Shown here one piece after another: positions 1 through 8,886 of a stretch of 64,000 bases of DNA. The stretch lies in the NCBI GenBank assembly GCA_963696545.1, contig CAVOKQ010000007.1, forward strand, positions 434,001 to 498,000, read 5' to 3'. Within the stretch, counting starts at the first letter, position 1; each line of letters starts with the position of its first letter. Source of the DNA: RPQJ01 sp963696545. GTDB taxonomy: Bacteria > Pseudomonadota > Gammaproteobacteria > Steroidobacterales > Steroidobacteraceae. A program made the position numbers and the translations under genes. The notes beneath the pieces are model-generated. The model had not been told where the DNA came from and did no database searches. It saw only the letters and a program-made list of their open reading frames with translations.

Positions 1-445
1 ACCCGTCCTTCATCCGCAACATCGGTGACCGCGGCGTGCGGGACCAGAGGCTGCGCTGCAGGTACGCGATGGACGGCGCGGTCGCGAGTCACGAGCGAGC
101 ACGGCTACGGCTTCGACGTGGTCGAACTGAAGTCCACGCGCGAGCCCGCCGGCATCTGCGGACTCGTGCAGCCGCGATTACCTCGATGATCCCGACATCG
201 GGTTCGCGTTTCTGCCGCGGTTCACCGGGCGGGGCTACGCGGTCGAGTCCGCCGCCGCGGTGCTCGCGCACGCGCGCGCAGTGCTCGGCGTGCCGCGGGT
301 GCTGGCCATCGTGTCGCCCGGACAATCGAGCGTTCGATCCGGTTGCTCACGAAGATCGGGCTGCGCTACCAGCGGATGATCACGCCGCCGGACGCGATGA
401 AGTGCTGCGCCTCTTCTCGATCGAGGTCCGTCGCCGCCTTCAGCG
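1..445 (+). CDS. GNAT-family N-acetyltransferase (5'-truncated, frameshifted)
   Basis: The GNAT (RimJ/RimL-like) fold can be read only by moving between frames. One frame gives YGFDVVELKSTREPAGICG (about 105-165). A second gives DPDIGFAFLPRFTGRGYAVE (about 189-245), which holds the acetyl-CoA loop. A third gives KIGLRYQRM and then LRLFSIEV near 343-425. The start lies outside the window and the exact stop is unclear because the 3' end is also shifted. The gene converges with folA. The family transfers acetyl groups to protein termini or small amines; the substrate here is unknown. The frame breaks probably come from sequence errors, since the neighbouring essential genes are broken in the same way. 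Confidence 0.6.
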
Positions 446-937
446 CGGTCGCGGACGCGCGAGCGTCACGAAGCTGTACGCGTGCGCGTGCCGCTCGTCG
501 GCGGCGCGGTCTTCGCGGGACGATCTCCTCCCATTCCGCAGCGTCGAAGGCCGGGAAGAACGTGTCGGCGCCGACGTCGCGTGCACGCGCGTCAGGTACA
601 GCGTCCGGCGCGGGGCAGCGCGAGACGATAGATCTCGGCCCCACCGATCACGAAGATTTCACCGGCCGTCGCCGGCCGCCTCCAGTGCGGCGTCGAGCGA
701 AGGCACGACGATGCAACCGTCGATGCTGAGCCCGGGCTGGCGGCTGACGACGATGTTGTGCGCCCGGGCAACGCGCGGCCGATCGAATCGAACGTGCGCC
801 GGCCCATGACGATCGGCTTGCCCATCGTCAGCGCCTTGAAGCGCTTCAGGTCCTTCGGCAGGTGCCAGGGCAGCGCGCCGCGCAGGCCGATGCCGCCGCG
901 GTCGTCGGTCGCGACGATGATCGAGACCGGCCGTCAC
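440..937 (-). CDS. folA: Dihydrofolate reductase (frameshifted)
   Basis: DHFR reduces dihydrofolate to tetrahydrofolate with NADPH and so regenerates the folate oxidised by ThyA. The N-terminal signature is clear: IIVATDDRGGIGLRGALPWH, LPKDLKRFK and VMGRRTFDSIGRALPGR. The NADPH-site segment EIFVIGGAEIYRLAL and the end segment DTFFPAFDAAEWEEIV also read well but lie in different frames, so at least three indels are present. The last segment (DERHAHAYSFVTLARP) stops at a TGA at 440-442. The GTG start at 935-937 is chosen because it forms a GTGA overlap with the stop of the upstream SET gene. The length, about 166 codons, is normal for the family. It is the last gene of lgt-thyA-SET-folA. Confidence 0.85.
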
Positions 938-1638
938 CTGCGACGGCTCTTCCCGGCTTCTTCGCTGGCGTCCGCCTTGCCGCCCGCCTTTGCCCTTCCG
1001 GCCTTGCCCTTGGTCTTCTTCCTCGGCCCGCGTCTTCGCCTTGGTCCTGGTCTTCTTTGCGCCTTCTTCCGCCTTGCGCTTGCCGCGCCTTGCCTTGTCG
1101 AGCGGATCCTCGGCCAGCATCGTGCCGCGGCATCTTCGCGCCCGCAGCGGCAGGCGTAGTTCCGAGCTCGTCCGGATCGTCGGTGCTCTCCCAGGTGAGC
1201 CCGTACTCGTAGCCGAGTTCCTCGCCCGGCTCGATGTCGCGCAAGGCTCGATGAACACCCGCTCGTCTTCGATCACCGTGTCGCAGTTCGGCTCGCAGGA
1301 GTGGTTGATGAAGCGCGCGTCGTTGCCGTCGACGCCCGCGTCGATCACGACCCGCCGGCTCACGACGAACAGGAACGTGTGCCCGTCGTCCTGGCCCTTG
1401 GCCTCGTAGCGCGTCATCGGCCTGCTCGTGCGTGATGCGATCGCCGAGGTACTCGATGATGCGGGTTCCCTTCGGGATGGACCGCGCGGCGTACACGCCC
1501 CGGCCGTGGATGCCGGAACGGCGCACCTCGAACAGCGGTGCCGCCTCGAATGCGGCTCGACCCGCGGCTGGCGTGACGCATGTGCGGGTGGTGGCTGCCC
1601 GGCACTGCGAAGGGGCGGTACTTGGCGGACTTTTTCAT
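934..1638 (-). CDS. SET domain protein-lysine methyltransferase (frameshifted)
   Basis: The protein begins MKKSAKYRPFAVPGS and continues into a SET domain: SGIHGRGVYAARSIPKGTRI, IEYLGDRITHEQADDALR, then in another frame the AdoMet/lysine-channel signature DARFINHSCEPNCDTVIEDE, then DIEPGEELGYEYGLTWE. A very basic, Lys/Ala/Glu-rich tail of about 70 residues follows and ends in SRRR. At least two indels are needed to join the parts. The ATG overlaps the thyA stop (ATGA) and the TGA overlaps the folA GTG (GTGA), so translation is probably coupled in the operon. SET enzymes methylate lysine side chains with AdoMet; the bacterial target is not evident from the sequence. The Cys-rich post-SET region is blurred by a frame break. 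Confidence 0.8.
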
Positions 1639-2433
1639 ACGGCGATCGGGGCCTTGATGGCTGGATGTGACTGGTAGCCGACGACCTCGAAGTCCTCGAA
1701 GCGGTAATCGAAGATCGATTGGCGGCCGGCGCCGCAACTCCAGCCGCGGCAGCGGCAGCGGCTCGCGCGCGAGCTGCAGGCGCGCCTGCTCGAGGTGATT
1801 GACGTACAGGTGGCAGTCGCCGCCGGTCCAGATGAATTCGCCGGGGACGAGGTCGCACTGCTGCGCCAGCATGTGCGTCAGCAGCGCGTAGGAGGCGATG
1901 TTGAACGGCACGCCGAGGAAGATGTCGGCGCTGCGCTGGTACAGCTGGCACGACAGCCGGCCGTCGGCGACGTAGAACTGGAACAGCGCGTGGCAGGGCG
2001 TGAGCGCCATGCTGTCGAGCTCCCCCACGTTCCACGCGTTGACGATGATGCGGCGCGAGTGCGGGTCGCGCTTCAGCAGGTCGAACGGCGGCCTGGATCT
2101 GGTCGACCGTGCGCGCCGTCCGCGCCGCGCCACGAGCGCCACTGCACGCCGTAGACCGGCCCGAGCTCGCCGTCGCGCATCCGCCCACTCGTCCCAGATC
2201 GTGACGCCGTTCTCGCGCAGGTAGCGCACGTTGGTCTCGCCGCGCAGGAACCACAGCAGCTCGTGCACGATCGACTTGAGGTGCAGCTTCTTCGTCGTGA
2301 CGAGCGGGAATCCCGCCGCGAGGTCGAAGCGCATCTGCCAGCCGAACGTGGCGAGCGTGCCGGTGCCGGTGCGGTCGGTCTTGCTCGCGCCGTGCTCGAG
2401 CACGTGGCGCATGAGGTCCAGGTACTGCTGCAT
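1635..2433 (-). CDS. thyA: Thymidylate synthase (frameshifted)
   Basis: ThyA methylates dUMP to dTMP using methylene-tetrahydrofolate. Recognisable blocks are MQQYLDLMRHVLEHG at the start, KTDRTGTGTLATFGWQMRFD, HELLWFLRGETN, the active-site PCH motif in LDSMALTPCHALFQFYV, the dUMP-site segment QRSADIFLGVPFNIASYALL and the C-terminal GYQSHPAIKAPIAV. Frame breaks occur between about 2090 and 2190 (GELGPVYGVQWRSWRG and RTVDQIQAAV lie in other frames) and again near 1720. With repairs the length is about 264 residues, as in E. coli. The start lies one base after the lgt stop (TGACATG), and the stop overlaps the SET gene start. Confidence 0.93.
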
Positions 2434-2434
2434 G

Positions 2435-3227
2435 TCAGGCGTAGTTGCCGGACGGCTGCTCTGCGACGGTAGGCGACGGCGAGCATCCACAGCCCGGCGA
2501 TGATCATCGGCAGCGACAGGATCTGGCCCATCGTCACCCAGCCGAACAGCAGGTAGCCGCGATTCTCGTCAGGTACGCGCACGAATTCGACGGCGAAGCG
2601 GAAGACCCCGTAGCAGAGCAGGAACAGCCCCGAGGGTGCCCAGCGCGGCCGCGGCCGCGAAGTGAACCACCAGATGATCACGAACAGCACGAGGCCCTCG
2701 AGCAACGCCTCATAGAGCTGCGATGCGTGACGTGGCACGCCGTCCACGACGACCGCCCACGGCACGTCGGTCGGCTTGCCCCACAGCTCGCCGTTGATGA
2801 AGTTGCCGATGCGTCCGGCACCGAACCCGATCGCGGGCAGCGGCGCCGCGAAATCGAACACGTCCACGAGCGCGCGCCCGCGCTGGTTTGCGAACATCGC
2901 GAGCGCGGTGAGCACGCCGATGAGCCCACCGTGGAATGACATGCCGCCTTCCCAGATGCGCAACACGCTGAACGGGTCCTTGAGGATCCCCTCGGTGCCG
3001 TAGAACAGCATCCAGCCCAGGCGTCCGCCGAGGATCACGCCCACGGCGCAGTAGAAGATCAGGTCATCGACGTCGGTCGGCGACCAGGTGGAGCCAGGCC
3101 TCGCGGCCCGGCGGCGGGCGAGCCACCACGCGCCGAGGAACCCCACCAGGTACATGAGTCCGTACCAGCGCACGTGGAGGGGCCCGATCGACAACGCGAT
3201 CGGGTCGAGATTTGGATAGGCGAACAT
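2435..3227 (-). CDS. lgt: Prolipoprotein diacylglyceryl transferase
   Basis: Lgt moves diacylglycerol from phosphatidylglycerol to the lipobox cysteine of prolipoproteins in the inner membrane. The protein has about seven hydrophobic segments. It shows HVRWYGLMYLVGF, GGRLGWMLFYG, GGMSFHGGLIG (catalytic His region) and the signature GAGRIGNFINGELWG. The uninterrupted frame would run far past the normal end into thyA. The natural terminus is therefore inferred from another frame (PSGNYA then TGA at 2435-2437), which implies one indel between about 2440 and 2480. This gives about 264 residues. It is the first gene of the lgt-thyA-SET-folA group; lgt-thyA is a common bacterial pairing. Confidence 0.93.
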
Positions 3228-3255
3228 GAGGGGGTTAGTTTACCGTCTGCCGTCG

Positions 3256-3813
3256 TCACGCGCCCGACTGGATCGGGATCACCTCGGCGCCCTCGGCGAA
3301 GAGTTCCTGCCGGATCTCGTGCACCAGCCCCCATTCCAGGGCCGCGTCGGGATCGAGCGTCGTGCGTCCCAGCATGGCCCGGAACACCTGCTGCTTCGTC
3401 TTGCGTGTGTTCGCCGCCACGACGCTCGCGCAGTTGCCCATGTCGACGCGCAGGCTCTTGACGAGTTCGACCAGCTTCGGCTCCTCGTAGCTCGCGCCCT
3501 GGGAGAAATTCATGCTGACCGGGTGCATCAGGAATCGCGCCTGCGGCACCGACAGCCGCACCTTGCCGGCGCAGAAGAGTGCCACGCCAATCGAGTCCAC
3601 GCTGCCGATGTTGTGCGTCGTGACCTGGGCCGGGATGCCCTTCAGGTAGTTGTACGCGGTGAGCCCGTGGAACACGGAGCCGCCCGACGTCGAGATCAGC
3701 ACGGTGAACTCGGTAACGCCGGTCGAGAGTTTCTGGTCCACGGCCTTCATCAGTGCGCCGATGCTCGCCTCGCTGACGGGCGAATAGAACTTGATCACCG
3801 TTGCGTCGGGCAT
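3256..3813 (-). CDS. ClpP-class serine peptidase-like protein
   Basis: This 185-residue protein has a ClpP/crotonase-like fold. It shows the oxyanion glycines in TVLISTSGGSVFHGL (about 37-51), a nucleophile-elbow Ser74 in NIGSVDSIGVALFCAG, and a candidate His97 in RFLMHPV, at the spacing seen in ClpP. The third triad member is unclear: the ClpP Asp position aligns with an Arg in MLGRTTLDPD, though Asp residues lie close by. It is shorter than housekeeping ClpP, has no signal peptide, and no Clp ATPase is adjacent. It sits 9 bases downstream of rlmI and 28 bases upstream of lgt. It could be a stand-alone peptidase; the substrate is unknown. Confidence 0.72.
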   Translation of the reverse strand: MPDATVIKFYSPVSEASIGALMKAVDQKLSTGVTEFTVLISTSGGSVFHGLTAYNYLKGIPAQVTTHNIGSVDSIGVALFCAGKVRLSVPQARFLMHPVSMNFSQGASYEEPKLVELVKSLRVDMGNCASVVAANTRKTKQQVFRAMLGRTTLDPDAALEWGLVHEIRQELFAEGAEVIPIQSGA

Positions 3814-3822
3814 CGTGTCACC

Positions 3823-5043
3823 TCACTCGTGGAACACGCGGCACGTGAGCGACTTCAGGTAGCGCGTTTCGGGAATGGCCGGGTGGATCGGATGATCCGG
3901 GGCCTGGCCACCGACCTCGATGATCTGCGCGAAGCGGTTCAGGTGGCGTGCGGCCTGCTGGATGGCGCCCACCAGGTCGTCGGTCGCGAGATGGTGCGAG
4001 CAGGAGCAGGACACGAGGATCCCGTCCCGCGGCAGCAGCTGCATTGCCAGCTGGTTGAGCTTGCGATAGGCCGCCTGTCCCTTCGGGAAATCCCGCCGCC
4101 GCTTGATGAACGCCGGCGGGTCGACGACCACGACGTCGAACTTCTCGCCGGCGTCGCGCAGCGCTGCGAGGGCGTCGAAGGCGTCGTCGCGCAGCGTGCG
4201 CACTGCGAGGCCGTTCGCCTCCGCCGACTCCGCGAGCAACTCCAGCGCCGGCGCCGACGAATCGACGCACACGACCTCGCTGGCGCCCGCCTTCGCGGCC
4301 GCCAGCCCCCACGCCCCGAGATAGCTGAAAACGTCGAGCACGCGACGGCCCTGCACATACTTGAGGAACGCGCGGCGATTGACTGACTGGTCATAGAACC
4401 AGCCGGTCTTCTGCCCGGCGCCGATCGGCACCTTGTAGCGCACGTCATTCTCTTCGATCCAGGCGTGATCCACGGGATCGCCGAACGCGGTCTCGACGTA
4501 CGTGGGCAGGCCCTCGAGTTCGCGCGCGCCGGAATCGTTCTTCCAGACGAACGCGGCCGGGTCGATCACCTTGCGCACCGCCTCGACGACGTCGCCTTTC
4601 AACGCTTCCATGCCCGCCGTTCCAGCCTGCGCGACGATCACGTCGCCGTAGCGATCGAGGACCAGCCCCGGCAATCCGTCCGACTCGCCATAGACGAGGC
4701 GGTAGTACGGCGCGGCGTAGATCCGCTCGCGCAGCGCCAGCGCGACCTGCAACCGGTGCACGACCAGCGACTTGCCGGGCGCCATCCGTCCATCGCGTGT
4801 CAGGATCCGGGCGCAGATCAGCGCATGCGGGTTTACGTAGGCGTAGCCTAGAAAGCGGTCCTTGTCCCCCACGACGCGGCACAACGCGCCGTTCGCAAAC
4901 GCCGTGAGCGGCGTGCGGGCCGTGTCCACCTCGTTACTGAATACCCAGAGATGGCCCGCGCCCAGTCGCCGGTCCTCCCGGGGCTTGAGGCGCAGCTCGG
5001 GCAGTGCCGGCCCGTCGTGCGTAGCGTCCGGGGCATGCGTCAT
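3823..5043 (-). CDS. rlmI: 23S rRNA (cytosine(1962)-C(5))-methyltransferase RlmI-like
   Basis: The protein has 406 residues. It starts with a PUA-like domain (LRLKPREDRRLGAGHLWVFS, residues 17-36) and continues into a class I AdoMet methyltransferase. The family motif GAGQKTGWFYDQSVNR is at 208-223, motif I VLDVFSYLGAWGLA at 235-248, and the catalytic-loop VVVDPPAFIKRRRDFPKGQA at 305-324. A Cys-rich SCSCSHHL follows at 345-352. The start at 5043 is preferred over upstream in-frame codons because the PUA alignment begins there and the upstream stretch is low-complexity. The gene diverges from the DUF255 gene. Exact methylation-site specificity is inferred from the family. Confidence 0.88.
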   Translation of the reverse strand: MTHAPDATHDGPALPELRLKPREDRRLGAGHLWVFSNEVDTARTPLTAFANGALCRVVGDKDRFLGYAYVNPHALICARILTRDGRMAPGKSLVVHRLQVALALRERIYAAPYYRLVYGESDGLPGLVLDRYGDVIVAQAGTAGMEALKGDVVEAVRKVIDPAAFVWKNDSGARELEGLPTYVETAFGDPVDHAWIEENDVRYKVPIGAGQKTGWFYDQSVNRRAFLKYVQGRRVLDVFSYLGAWGLAAAKAGASEVVCVDSSAPALELLAESAEANGLAVRTLRDDAFDALAALRDAGEKFDVVVVDPPAFIKRRRDFPKGQAAYRKLNQLAMQLLPRDGILVSCSCSHHLATDDLVGAIQQAARHLNRFAQIIEVGGQAPDHPIHPAIPETRYLKSLTCRVFHE

Positions 5044-5096
5044 CTGCGGGTCACTCGTTCCGATATAGTGCCCGCATTCTATCCGAGCGCCCCACC

Positions 5097-7188
5097 ATGC
5101 ATCGCCCGCATCCGAGCAAGCACCGCAACCGGCTCGCCGACGAGACCAGCCCCTACCTGCTGCAGCACGCGGACAATCCGGTGGACTGGTACCCGTGGGG
5201 CCCGGAGGCACTCGAACGCGCCCGGGCCGAGGACAAGCCGATCCTGCTCTCGATCGGCTATTCGGCCTGTCACTGGTGTCACGTGATGGCGCACGAGTCG
5301 TTCGAGGACGAGGCGACCGCGGCCGTCATGAACGAATCGTTCGTGAACGTTAAGGTCGACCGCGAGGAACGGCCCGACCTCGACCGCATCTACCAGACCG
5401 CGCACCAGATGCTCACGCAGCGTGGCGGCGGCTGGCCGCTGACGATGTTCCTGTCGCCGCGCGACCACCGCCCGTTCTTCGGCGGCACCTATTTTCCCGG
5501 TGAGCCGAAGTACGGCATGCCGGCCTTCAGCGACGTGCTGCAGCGCGTGGCCGCGTATTACGCCCAGCATGGCGCGGAGATCGAGCGCCAGGGCGATGCG
5601 CTGGTGCAGGTGTTCGGTGAGCTGCTGCCACCTCCTGCCGCGGCGGGCGCGCAACTTTCCCGCGCGCCGCTCGATGCGGCCCGCGCGGCGCTGCAACGCG
5701 ATTTCGACGGGCGTTTCGGCGGGTTCGGCGGCGCGCCCAAGTTCCCGCACCCGGCCAACATCGAGTTCCTGCTGCGCACGTGGCGCGCGACCGCGGACGG
5801 CGAGCAGCCCGACCTGCAGGCGCTGTACATGGCGACGCTCACGCTCACGCGCATGGCCGAGGGCGGGCTCTACGACCAGCTCGGCGGCGGCTTCTGCCGC
5901 TATTCGGTCGACCGTTACTGGATGATCCCGCACTTCGAGAAGATGCTGTACGACAACGGCCAGCTGCTCGCAGTAAGCGCGCAGGCCGCGACCGCGACCG
6001 GCGATCCGCTGTTTCGGCGCGTCGACGGCCGAGACCGCGGACTGGATCCTGCGCGACATGCAGCACCCGGGCGGTGGCTGGTACTCGACGCTCGACGCCG
6101 ACTCGGAAGGTCACGAAGGAAAGTTCTACGCCTGGACGCCCGACGAGGTTCGCGGCCTGCTGGCACCGCAGGAATACGCGGTGCTCTCGCGACGCTTCGG
6201 CCTCGACCGCGAGGCTAATTTCGAGGGCCAATGGCACCTGCACACGTTCGAGCCGCTCGAGAAGGTTGCCGAGGACGCGGCACTGACGGAGGACGAGGCG
6301 ACCGCCGCGCTCGACTCGGCGCGTCGCAAGCTGCTCGTCGCCCGCAATGCCCGTGTCTGGCCCGGGCGTGACGAGAAGATCCTGACCAGCTGGAACGGGC
6401 TCGCGATCGCGGGCATGGCCGCCGCGTCGCGCACGCTCGAGCGCGACGACTGCATCGAGTCCGCCGCGCGCACCGTCGATTTCCTCCGCGAGCACTCGTG
6501 GTACCAGGGTCGCCTGCTCGCCGTGCACAAGGACGGGCGCTCGCGCTTCCCCGCATACCTCGACGACCACGCCTATCTCGCCTGGGGTCTGCTCGAACTC
6601 GCGCAGGCCCGCTGGCACGGCCCGTGGCTCGCGTGGGCCGTCGAACTCACCGAGACCATGCTGCGGCATTTCGAGGACGAGGCCGGCGGCTTTTTCTTCA
6701 CCGCGGACGACCACGAGCAACTGATCCTGAGGCCCAAGACGTTCGGCGACGACGCCACGCCGTCGGGCAACGGCGTCGCGGCGCGCGTGCTGATCCGGCT
6801 CGGGTTGCTGCTGGGCGGGACGCGCTATCTCGACGCCGCGGAGCGAACGATCCGCGCAGCCTGGTCGATGCTCGAGAAATACCCGCACGCGCACACGACG
6901 CTGCTGATGGCGCTCGACGAGTTCACCGCCCCGCCGGCGATCGTCGTGCTGCGTGGACCGCCCGAGGACCTGGCGACCTGGCGCACGGAACTCGACAAGC
7001 TCTACGATCCGCGCCGGTTCGTGGCCGCGGTACCGTCGGACGCAACGGACCTGCCGCCGGGACTGGCCGCCAAGGCTCCGCGCGACCGCACGGTCGCGTA
7101 CCTGTGTCGCGGGATGACCTGCTCGGCACCGATCACGACGCTCGGCGAGCTGGTCCGCGAGTTGCGGGCTCCCACCGGGGCTCAGTAA
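5097..7188 (+). CDS. Thioredoxin-domain DUF255 protein (YyaL/SSP411-like), one frameshift
   Basis: This protein of about 697 residues has an N-terminal thioredoxin-fold domain (DUF255) with a CxxC in SIGYSACHWCHVMAHESFED (Cys58 and Cys61). NVKVDREERPDLDRIYQ and GGGWPLTMFLSP follow. The rest resembles an alpha/alpha-barrel of the glycoside-hydrolase or GlcNAc-epimerase type, with FGGFGGAPKFPHP, HFEKMLYDNGQL, STLDADSEGHEGKFYAWTP and KILTSWNGLAIAG. The family is found from bacteria to humans (spermatogenesis-associated protein 20); its biochemical role is not settled. The frame breaks once at about 6018-6030, where RRV is followed in the next frame by ETADWILRDMQHPGGGW. Its last 7 bases overlap the convergent M23 gene. 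Confidence 0.88.
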
Positions 7189-8114
7189 GCCGTCAGCGCG
7201 CGTCCGGTAATCGGAGTGACGCTCTCCCCACCCTGGCCGGCAAACGACACGGGTACCGATTCACTGCGGAAACCCGCATTGCGCACGACCACGAAGTGCA
7301 GGTGCGGCCCGCTCGAGAAGCCGGTGTTGCCAGAATTGGCGATGTACTCGCCGCGCGCGACGCGCTGCCCCGGGCGCACGCGGATCGTATCCATCTGCAG
7401 GTGCGCGTAGATGGCCGTGGTGCCGTCGTCGTGCAGGACCTGCACGAAGTTCGCCTCGTCGCCGAACTGCGGGCTGAGCCCGCTGCGATAGAACTTGTGC
7501 GCGACATTGATGACGAGGCCTTCGCGGGCTGCGTGCACGGCCGTGCCGACCGGCATCGCGATGTCGATCGCGTTGCGGCTCGAGGGGTCCGTGTGCGTGA
7601 TCGCCGTCGGTGGAGCCTGCGACACCGTGAACGTCTCCGCGACGGCGAACGGCGCGCGGTACGGGCGCGTCGGCGCGTGCACTGCGCCCGGCTCGCCGAT
7701 GACATAGCCATAGTCGAAGGCGATTCTCCCGGTGCCGGGCGGTGCGGGCATCTCGATCAGCAGCAGCTGCGACCGCTCCGGCACGACCGCCTTGGCGACC
7801 CTCTCCTGCCCGTTCGCGCCCTTGACCTTGATCGCGAATTCGACAGGGCAGCGGCACTCATTGACCGCGATCATGCCGAGCGAGCCGCCAGCGGTGCGTG
7901 GCTCGACGACGATGCGCGGAGATGCGGCTTCGGCCTGCGTGCGAACCGACTCGGCCGCTTGACCGGCCGCCGGCGGACGATCCGCGTACACCCAGTTGCC
8001 GCGCTCGTCCTTGTAGCGATAGACCTGCGCGCTTGCGGGCCCGCACGTCGAGATTGCCACGACGATCGCGAGCGCAGCCGCCCACCGACGCAGGCTGTGT
8101 CGCCCGGACCTCAC
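7182..8114 (-). CDS. DUF4124 and M23 (LytM-like) peptidase-domain protein, exported
   Basis: The protein has 310 residues and an N-terminal signal peptide (basic start, then AAALAIVVAISTCGPASA). A DUF4124-type motif VYRYKDERGNWVYADRPP follows. The C-terminal half is an M23 fold: NAIDIAMPVGTAVHAAREG, QVLHDDGTTAIYAHL, VARGEYIANSGNTG and the metal-binding HxH in SGPHLHFVV. The first zinc His of the usual HxGxD motif is not in its normal place (the sequence reads SRNAIDI), so catalytic activity is uncertain. The GTG start is chosen because it overlaps the stop of the HIT gene (GTGA). It is the last gene of the long minus-strand cluster. It probably acts on peptidoglycan or as a periplasmic scaffold. 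Confidence 0.82.
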   Translation of the reverse strand: MRSGRHSLRRWAAALAIVVAISTCGPASAQVYRYKDERGNWVYADRPPAAGQAAESVRTQAEAASPRIVVEPRTAGGSLGMIAVNECRCPVEFAIKVKGANGQERVAKAVVPERSQLLLIEMPAPPGTGRIAFDYGYVIGEPGAVHAPTRPYRAPFAVAETFTVSQAPPTAITHTDPSSRNAIDIAMPVGTAVHAAREGLVINVAHKFYRSGLSPQFGDEANFVQVLHDDGTTAIYAHLQMDTIRVRPGQRVARGEYIANSGNTGFSSGPHLHFVVVRNAGFRSESVPVSFAGQGGESVTPITGRALTAY

Positions 8115-8545
8115 TTTCGAAGCCTGGTGCGCAGGTCCGCCAGCAACGGCCCGTCCCTGACGGCATCGAAAGCGCGCGCACGGGACCAGTCGTACGCCCA
8201 CGGATGCGCGTGGCGCAGCGCCGCAGGCTCGGTCTCGAAACGGGGAAACACGTGCGCATGCAGCGCCGGCTCGAGGTTGCCGAACAGCGCGTAGTTGATC
8301 CGGACCGCGCCCGTCAGTTGCTGCACAGCCTGGCCGAGTCGCGCCATGTCGGTGAGAAACACTGCCTGCGTGTCCGTGGTCATCGCATTGAGATGCGGCA
8401 CCACCGGGTCGGGCAACAGCAGGCAGTAGCCCTCGAGCACCTGCGGATCGCCCATCACCGCCCACCCGGATACCAGCCGTGCGATGCAGGTGGGGTCCGT
8501 CCCGGCGCGGCACGCCTCGACCCTGCGGTGAATCGCGGTGCTCAC
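8111..8545 (-). CDS. HIT-superfamily protein
   Basis: This 144-residue protein resembles the histidine-triad hydrolase/transferase superfamily. It has GYCLLLPDPVVPHLNAM near the middle and INYALFGNLEPALHAHVFPRF as the active-site region. The motif holds HAHVF rather than the full HxHxH, so the third histidine is replaced and nucleotide hydrolysis is not certain. The GTG start overlaps the DUF486 stop, and the stop overlaps the M23 GTG (GTGA in both cases), which supports both boundaries and translational coupling. Confidence 0.75.
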   Translation of the reverse strand: MSTAIHRRVEACRAGTDPTCIARLVSGWAVMGDPQVLEGYCLLLPDPVVPHLNAMTTDTQAVFLTDMARLGQAVQQLTGAVRINYALFGNLEPALHAHVFPRFETEPAALRHAHPWAYDWSRARAFDAVRDGPLLADLRTRLRK

Positions 8546-8883
8546 TTGCGGAAGATGAAGTACACGGCGCCCATCACGCAGAGCGCGGCCCACAGGTAGT
8601 CGAGCTTCAGCGGCTGGCGCATGTAGAACACGACGAATGGCACGAACACCGCCAGCGTGATCGCTTCCTGCACGATCTTGAGCTGCGGCAGCGTCATCAC
8701 GGTGTAGCCGATCCGGTTGGCCGGCACCTGCAGCAGGTACTCGAACAACGCGATGCCCCAGCTCACCAGCGCCGCGATGTACCAGGCGCTGCCGCTCAGG
8801 TTCTTCAGGTGCGCATACCACGCGAACGTCATGAACACGTTCGACATAATCAGCAGCAGGATCGAGATCGGAATCGCCTGCAC
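8542..8883 (-). CDS. DUF486 family small membrane protein
   Basis: The protein has 113 residues and four hydrophobic segments, the layout of DUF486, which is related to small drug/metabolite transporters. Typical features are ILLLIMSNVFMTFAWYAHL at the start, LVSWGIALFEYLLQVPANR, and a final AALCVMGAVYFIFRK. The transported substrate is unknown. It lies 3 bases after the HAD gene and overlaps the HIT gene start by 4 bases. Confidence 0.82.
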   Translation of the reverse strand: MQAIPISILLLIMSNVFMTFAWYAHLKNLSGSAWYIAALVSWGIALFEYLLQVPANRIGYTVMTLPQLKIVQEAITLAVFVPFVVFYMRQPLKLDYLWAALCVMGAVYFIFRK

Positions 8884-8886
8884 CGT

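Noticed and set aside
3226..4386. Plus-strand open frame of 386 codons across the ClpP-like gene and rlmI
   Set aside because: It lies antisense to two genes with strong motifs and has no domain of its own.
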